Assembly (NCBI RefSeq): GCF_019468465.1 | Contig: NZ_CP080519.1 | Location: 5,536,001-5,600,000 of the forward strand | Length of the DNA: 64,000 bases | Origin: Amycolatopsis sp. DSM 110486 | Lineage (GTDB): Bacteria; Actinomycetota; Actinomycetes; Mycobacteriales; Pseudonocardiaceae | Direction: 5' to 3' | Part shown: in pieces, positions 60,254-64,000 of the stretch | Layout: the number at the start of each line of letters is the position of its first letter | Numbering within the stretch: position 1 is the stretch's first letter | Notes under the pieces: model-generated | The model's input: the letters and a program-made list of their open reading frames with translations, nothing else | Database searches by the model: none | What the model was told of the DNA's origin: nothing | Translations under genes and position numbers: made by a program

Positions 60254-60892
60254 TTACTTCTTCTTCGCAGCGCTGGTGCGCTTGGCGGCCGGCTTGGCAG
60301 CGGCCTTCTTCGCAGCCGGCTTGGCAGCGGCCGGCTTCGCGGCAGCGGCCTTCGTTGCCGTGGCCTTGGTGGCGGGCTTCGCGGCGGCGGCCTTGGTGGT
60401 CGTGGCCTTCGCGCGCGTCGCGGCCGGCTTGGCGGCGGCGGTCTTCGTGGCGGCGGCGGGCTTCGCGGCCGTCGCGCGGGTGCGGGTGGTGGTGGAGCGC
60501 GTCGCTGCGGGGCGGGTGGCCGTCGTGCGCGAGGCGGTCGCACGCGTCGTCGTGGTGGCGCGCGACGCAGTCGCCGTGGTGGTGCGCTTGACGGCGGTGG
60601 CCTTCGGCAGCTTCTTCGTGCCGGAGATGACGTCCTTGAACGTCGTGCCCGCACGGAAGGCCGGCACGTTGGTCTTCTTCACCCGCACCGTCTCACCCGT
60701 GCGCGGGTTACGCGCGGTCCGAGCGGCACGGGCACGCTTCTCGAACACACCGAACCCGGTGATGTTCACCTTCTCGCCCTTGTTGACCGTCCGGATGATG
60801 ATGTCGACGAGACCGTCGACGGCCTCCGAAGCAACCTTTTTGTCGCCCAGACGCTCCGACAGCGCCTCGATCAGCTGGGCCTTGTTGGCCAT
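60254..60892 (-). CDS. hupB: HU-family nucleoid protein with long basic tail
   Basis: 212 residues from the ATG at 60892 (the frame is open upstream but homology starts [19 protein letters not shown]). The first ~90 residues are the HU fold with [31 protein letters not shown] and [12 protein letters not shown]. The remaining ~120 residues are a Lys/Ala/Thr/Arg/Pro tail with [19 protein letters not shown] repeats, like the histone H1-like tail of mycobacterial HupB (Rv2986c). It compacts and organises the chromosome. It follows leuD on the same strand, separated by a strong hairpin. Confidence 0.95.
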   Translation of the reverse strand: MANKAQLIEALSERLGDKKVASEAVDGLVDIIIRTVNKGEKVNITGFGVFEKRARAARTARNPRTGETVRVKKTNVPAFRAGTTFKDVISGTKKLPKATAVKRTTTATASRATTTTRATASRTTATRPAATRSTTTRTRATAAKPAAATKTAAAKPAATRAKATTTKAAAAKPATKATATKAAAAKPAAAKPAAKKAAAKPAAKRTSAAKKK

Positions 60893-61082
60893 TCCAGTCC
60901 TCCAAGAAGAACTCTTCGTCCACGGCCACGTCGGCCGACTTAGCGCACACGGTATTACCAACGCAGCACAAATTCCAAACGGCACGCGGAATTTTCCCTT
61001 GCACGGGGAGTGGTTCCGCCTCCCGAGGGACCCTTCCGGGGCCAGGGGAGGTGCCGTTTGGTGTGGGCGAAGCAGCCTCTCG

Positions 61083-61126
61083 CGGGGGCACGGATTCCCT
61101 TTCCGAGCAGGGAATCCGTGCCCCCG
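61083..61126 (-). terminator. Terminator hairpin of leuCD
   Basis: CGGGGGCACGGATTCCCT and AGGGAATCCGTGCCCCCG pair perfectly over 18 bp with loop TTCCGAGC, starting 8 bp after the leuD stop. No U tract. Confidence 0.75.
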
Positions 61127-61133
61127 GACGGGG

Positions 61134-61736
61134 CTAGGAGGCCGTGATCGGGGTGGTCACGGGCTTCCAGGAGGGCCGGGTCGATTCGAACTCGGTGATC
61201 TCTTCGGCGTGGCGCAGGGTCAGGCCGATGTCGTCGAGCCCTTCGAGCAGGCGCCAGCGCACGTAGTCGTCGATCTGGAACGGGGCGGTGAAGTCCTTGG
61301 CCCGCACGGTCTTGGTCTCGAGGTCGACCGTGACCTCCGTGCCGGGCTCGTTCTCGAGCAGCTTCCACAGCAGTTCGACGTCCGACTGCTCGCACTGGGC
61401 GGCGACGAGGCCGCCCTTGCCGGAGTTGCCGCGGAAGATGTCGCCGAAGCGGGAGGCGATCACGGCGCGGAAGCCGTAGTCCATGAGCGCCCACACCGCG
61501 TGCTCGCGGGAGGAGCCGGTGCCGAAGTCGGGGCCGGCGACCAGGACGCTGCCGCGGTCGAAGGGCTCCTGGTTGAGGATGAAGTCGTCCTGGGTGCGCC
61601 AGGCGGCGAACAGGCCGTCCTCGAAGCCGGTGCGGGTCACGCGCTTGAGGTAGACGGCCGGGATGATCTGGTCAGTGTCCACGTTGGACCTGCGCAGCGG
61701 CACCCCGACGCCGGTGTGCTGGGTGAACGGTTCCAT
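61134..61736 (-). CDS. leuD: 3-isopropylmalate dehydratase small subunit
   Basis: 200 residues from the ATG at 61736, the usual length. Motifs are [36 protein letters not shown] and [17 protein letters not shown]. It forms the heterodimer with LeuC that isomerises 2- to 3-isopropylmalate; in cimA-bearing strains the same enzyme can isomerise citramalate. It lies 26 bp after leuC and is cotranscribed. Confidence 0.96.
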   Translation of the reverse strand: MEPFTQHTGVGVPLRRSNVDTDQIIPAVYLKRVTRTGFEDGLFAAWRTQDDFILNQEPFDRGSVLVAGPDFGTGSSREHAVWALMDYGFRAVIASRFGDIFRGNSGKGGLVAAQCEQSDVELLWKLLENEPGTEVTVDLETKTVRAKDFTAPFQIDDYVRWRLLEGLDDIGLTLRHAEEITEFESTRPSWKPVTTPITAS

Positions 61737-61762
61737 GGTGGGAGCTCCTGTCTCGGGAAGGG

Positions 61763-63190
61763 TCAGACGGTGGCCAGGTCGGCCGGGGACGAGAGCGTCC
61801 CCCGCACGGCCGTGGCGGCGGCCACGAGCGGCGACACCAGGTGTGTGCGCCCGCCCTTGCCCTGCCGGCCCTCGAAGTTGCGGTTGGAGGTCGACGCGCT
61901 GCGCTCGCCGGGGGCGAGCTGGTCCGGGTTCATGCCCAGGCACATCGAGCAGCCCGCCTGCCGCCACTCGGCGCCGGCCTCGGTGAAGACCTTGTCCAGG
62001 CCCTCGTCGATGGCCGCCTGGCGCACGCGCATCGACCCGGGGACCACGAGCATCCGCACGGACTCGGCCACCTTGCGCCCGCGCAGCACCTCGGCGGCCG
62101 CGCGCAGGTCCTCGATCCGGCCGTTGGTGCACGAACCGAGGAAGACGGTGTCCACCGCGATCTCGCGCAGCGGCGTGCCCGGCGTCAGGTCCATATAGGA
62201 CAGGGCCTTCTCGGCCGAGACGCGCTCGTTCTCGTCGGGGATCGTGGCCGGGTCGGGCACCGAGGCGCCCAGCGGCAGACCCTGGCCCGGGTTGGTGCCC
62301 CAGGTCACGAACGGGGTGAGCTCGTCGGCGTCGAGGTGCACCTCGGCGTCGAACTCGGCACCCTCGTCGGTGCTCAGCTCGCGCCACGCGGCCACGGCGG
62401 CGTCCCAGTCGGCGCCCTGCGGTGCGTGCGGACGGCCCTTCAGATACTCGAACGTCGTCTCGTCCGGCGCGATCAGGCCGGCGCGCGCGCCTGCCTCGAT
62501 CGACATGTTGCACACCGTCATGCGCGCTTCCATCGACAGCGCCTCGATGGCCTTGCCGCGGTACTCGAGCACGTAGCCCTGCCCGCCGCCGGTGCCGATC
62601 TTGGCGATGACGGCGAGGATGATGTCCTTCGCCGTGACGCCCGGCTTCAGTTCGCCGTCGACGGTGATCGCCATCGTCTTGAACTTGCGCAGCGGCAGCG
62701 TCTGGGTGGCGAGCACGTGCTCGACCTCCGAAGTGCCGATGCCGAAGGCCATCGCGCCGAACGCACCGTGGGTGGAGGTGTGACTGTCGCCGCACACCAC
62801 GGTCGTGCCGGGCTGCGTGAGCCCCAGCTGCGGGCCGATGACGTGCACGATGCCCTGCTCGACGTCACCCATCGGGTGCAGCCGGACACCGAACTCCTTG
62901 CAATTGCGGCGAAGGGTGTCGACCTGCGTGCGCGACACCGGGTCCGCGATCGGGAGGTCGATGTCGACGGTGGGAACGTTGTGGTCCTCGGTCGCGATGG
63001 TGAGGTCGGGACGGCGCACGGGCCGCCCGGCCAGCCGGAGGCCGTCGAACGCCTGCGGGCTCGTGACTTCGTGCACCAGGTGGAGGTCGATGTAGAGCAG
63101 GTCCGGTTCGGCACCTTCGCCTCGGCGCACGAGGTGGCTGTCCCACACCTTCTCCGCCAGCGTGCGAGCCTTGCCGGTCGGGCTGGTCAT
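61763..63190 (-). CDS. leuC: 3-isopropylmalate dehydratase large subunit
   Basis: 475 residues from the ATG at 63190, preceded by GGAAGGAG; the open frame extends 80 codons upstream without conservation. The Fe-S cysteines are in [32 protein letters not shown] and [17 protein letters not shown]. It is the aconitase-type partner of LeuD. The divergent IclR regulator and a palindrome between the two genes match the LtbR-leuCD arrangement known from Corynebacterium glutamicum. Confidence 0.96.
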   Translation of the reverse strand: MTSPTGKARTLAEKVWDSHLVRRGEGAEPDLLYIDLHLVHEVTSPQAFDGLRLAGRPVRRPDLTIATEDHNVPTVDIDLPIADPVSRTQVDTLRRNCKEFGVRLHPMGDVEQGIVHVIGPQLGLTQPGTTVVCGDSHTSTHGAFGAMAFGIGTSEVEHVLATQTLPLRKFKTMAITVDGELKPGVTAKDIILAVIAKIGTGGGQGYVLEYRGKAIEALSMEARMTVCNMSIEAGARAGLIAPDETTFEYLKGRPHAPQGADWDAAVAAWRELSTDEGAEFDAEVHLDADELTPFVTWGTNPGQGLPLGASVPDPATIPDENERVSAEKALSYMDLTPGTPLREIAVDTVFLGSCTNGRIEDLRAAAEVLRGRKVAESVRMLVVPGSMRVRQAAIDEGLDKVFTEAGAEWRQAGCSMCLGMNPDQLAPGERSASTSNRNFEGRQGKGGRTHLVSPLVAAATAVRGTLSSPADLATV

Positions 63191-63289
63191 CTCCGGCTCC
63201 TTCCAAGGGGTTGGCCGGGAGCAAGGAACTCGGGCGACGTCCTCAGGCGGGGCGAGCCACGTCACGTGCGCAGCTCGAGTTCGTTTTTC

Positions 63290-63320
63290 CCAGATTCTGG
63301 ACTTCCCAAACTTCGGGAAG
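63290..63320. promoter_or_regulatory. Candidate operator between leuCD and the IclR-type regulator gene
   Basis: CTTCCC-N7-GGGAAG (63302-63320), a 6-7-6 dyad placed just upstream of the regulator's -10, and a perfect 11-bp palindrome CCAGATTCTGG (63290-63300). They are candidate binding sites for the adjacent regulator. Confidence 0.5.
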
Positions 63321-63321
63321 T

Positions 63322-63327
63322 TAGTAT
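63322..63327 (+). promoter_or_regulatory. Candidate -10 (TAGTAT) of the IclR-type regulator gene
   Basis: TAGTAT, then 6 nt, then GTG 63334; leaderless geometry. Confidence 0.6.
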
Positions 63328-63333
63328 CGCGTC

Positions 63334-64000
63334 GTGGGACAGCATAGCGGTATCGGAGTACTGGACAAAGCCGTGGCGGTGCTGCAGGCCGTCGCCGAAG
63401 ACCCCTGTGGGCTGGCGGAACTCTGCACACGCACGGGACTACCGAGGGCGACGGCGCACCGTCTCGCCGTCGGTCTCGAAGTGCATCGGTTGCTGCGCCG
63501 GGGACCGGACGGCCGCTGGCGCCCTGGCACCGCGCTCGCCGAGCTGGCGGGCGGCTCGACCGACCCGTTGCTCGACGCGGCGAGCTCGGTGCTGCCGAAG
63601 CTGCGCGACATCACGGGCGAAAGCGTGCAGCTGTACCGGAGGGACGGCGTGCAGCGCGTGTGCGTCTCGACGGCCGAACCGCCGAGTGGCCTGCGCGACA
63701 CCGTGCCGATCGGCTCGCGCCTGCCGATGACGGCCGGCTCGGGTGCGAAGGTCCTCGCCGCGTGGTCGGATCCGCACACGCAGCGCACCATCCTCGCCGA
63801 AGCCGTGTACGGCGAACGCACTTTGCTGGAAGTGCGCCGCCGCGGCTGGGCGCAGAGCGTCGCCGAACGCGAACCCGGCGTGGCGAGCGTCTCAGCGCCT
63901 GTGCGGGATTCGTCGGGCACGGTCGTCGCGGCGGTGTCGGTTTCCGGGCCCATCGAACGCATCGGCCGCAAACCGGGCGCGCGTTGGGCCGCCGATCTGC
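63334..64000 (+). CDS. IclR-family regulator, LtbR-like (C-terminus outside window)
   Basis: The frame runs from the GTG at 63334 to the window edge (222 residues visible; the family is ~230-250). The N-terminal winged helix is [53 protein letters not shown]; the effector domain includes [22 protein letters not shown] and [12 protein letters not shown]. By position opposite leuCD it corresponds to LtbR/Rv2989, a repressor of leucine and tryptophan genes. The operator candidate lies in its own promoter, so autorepression is likely. Confidence 0.9.
   Translation, partial: MGQHSGIGVLDKAVAVLQAVAEDPCGLAELCTRTGLPRATAHRLAVGLEVHRLLRRGPDGRWRPGTALAELAGGSTDPLLDAASSVLPKLRDITGESVQLYRRDGVQRVCVSTAEPPSGLRDTVPIGSRLPMTAGSGAKVLAAWSDPHTQRTILAEAVYGERTLLEVRRRGWAQSVAEREPGVASVSAPVRDSSGTVVAAVSVSGPIERIGRKPGARWAADL

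Overview
The window is high-GC actinobacterial chromosome. The gene order from the GH57 branching enzyme at the left end to leuCD and the IclR-type regulator at the right end follows, with insertions and losses, the order I recall for Mycobacterium tuberculosis from Rv3031 down to Rv2986c: GH57 enzyme, methyltransferase, etfBA, two acyltransferases, iscS, mnmA, MetE-like, ligA, ACT protein, gatCAB, lppZ-like, DoxX, PH-domain protein, ilvBNC, serA, leuB, FAH-family enzyme, tRNA-Gln/tRNA-Glu, hupB, leuDC, IclR. The abundant short intergenic palindromes and the gene content suggest a Pseudonocardiales member such as Amycolatopsis; this is inference, not a database result.

Layout. 1-3.9 kb: glutathione peroxidase (cut by the window edge), GH57 enzyme plus methyltransferase, a membrane protein and DegV. 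4.1-7.8 kb: etfBA and two acyltransferases. 8.3-12.1 kb: oxidoreductase, a frameshifted LuxR/HATPase regulator and an MFS pump behind a MerR-type operator. 12.1-14.4 kb: iscS-mnmA. 14.4-18.2 kb: accessory block (HNH/DUF222, GNAT, MBL, LURP-like). 18.4-28 kb: MetE-like, ligA and gatCAB. 28.5-34 kb: LppZ-like lipoprotein, 2-hydroxyacid dehydrogenase, DoxX, ilvD and a PH-domain protein. 34.1-37.8 kb: ilvBNC behind an attenuator. 41.5-43.1 kb: serA; then a large secreted subtilase. 47-48 kb: leuB, followed by a cobalamin riboswitch and a decayed ABC uptake operon. 50.6-52.4 kb: citramalate synthase behind an isoleucine-codon-rich attenuator. 52.6-57.5 kb: FAH-family enzyme, FAD monooxygenase, HAD hydrolase and two tRNAs. 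57.5-60.1 kb: repeat-rich DNA without genes. 60.2-64 kb: hupB, leuD, leuC and an IclR regulator cut by the window edge.

Branched-chain amino acid synthesis is the main theme: cimA and leuBCD supply 2-ketobutyrate and leucine precursors, ilvBNC and ilvD run the common pathway. Two loci (ilvB and cimA) carry matching attenuators: a leaderless promoter, a short peptide with regulatory codons, a 10-12 bp hairpin over the peptide end, and a U-tailed terminator.

The most unusual material is in the intergenic spacers. A palindrome family with core GCCRCTSARYGGC ('family A') forms arrays at about 8.0, 28.0-28.5, 48.4-48.9 and 53.4-54.5 kb. In the clearest array copies recur every ~24.5 bp, and elsewhere spacings cluster near multiples of that (48, 72-76, 96 bp). 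A second family, GTGAAGGKSCCCTTCAY ('family B'), forms a ~50-bp-period array at 40.7-41.1 kb with a CRISPR-like layout but no cas genes. A third motif occurs at 52.5 kb. Many genes also show a TANNNT hexamer ending 6-9 nt before an ATG/GTG, the pattern of leaderless transcription.
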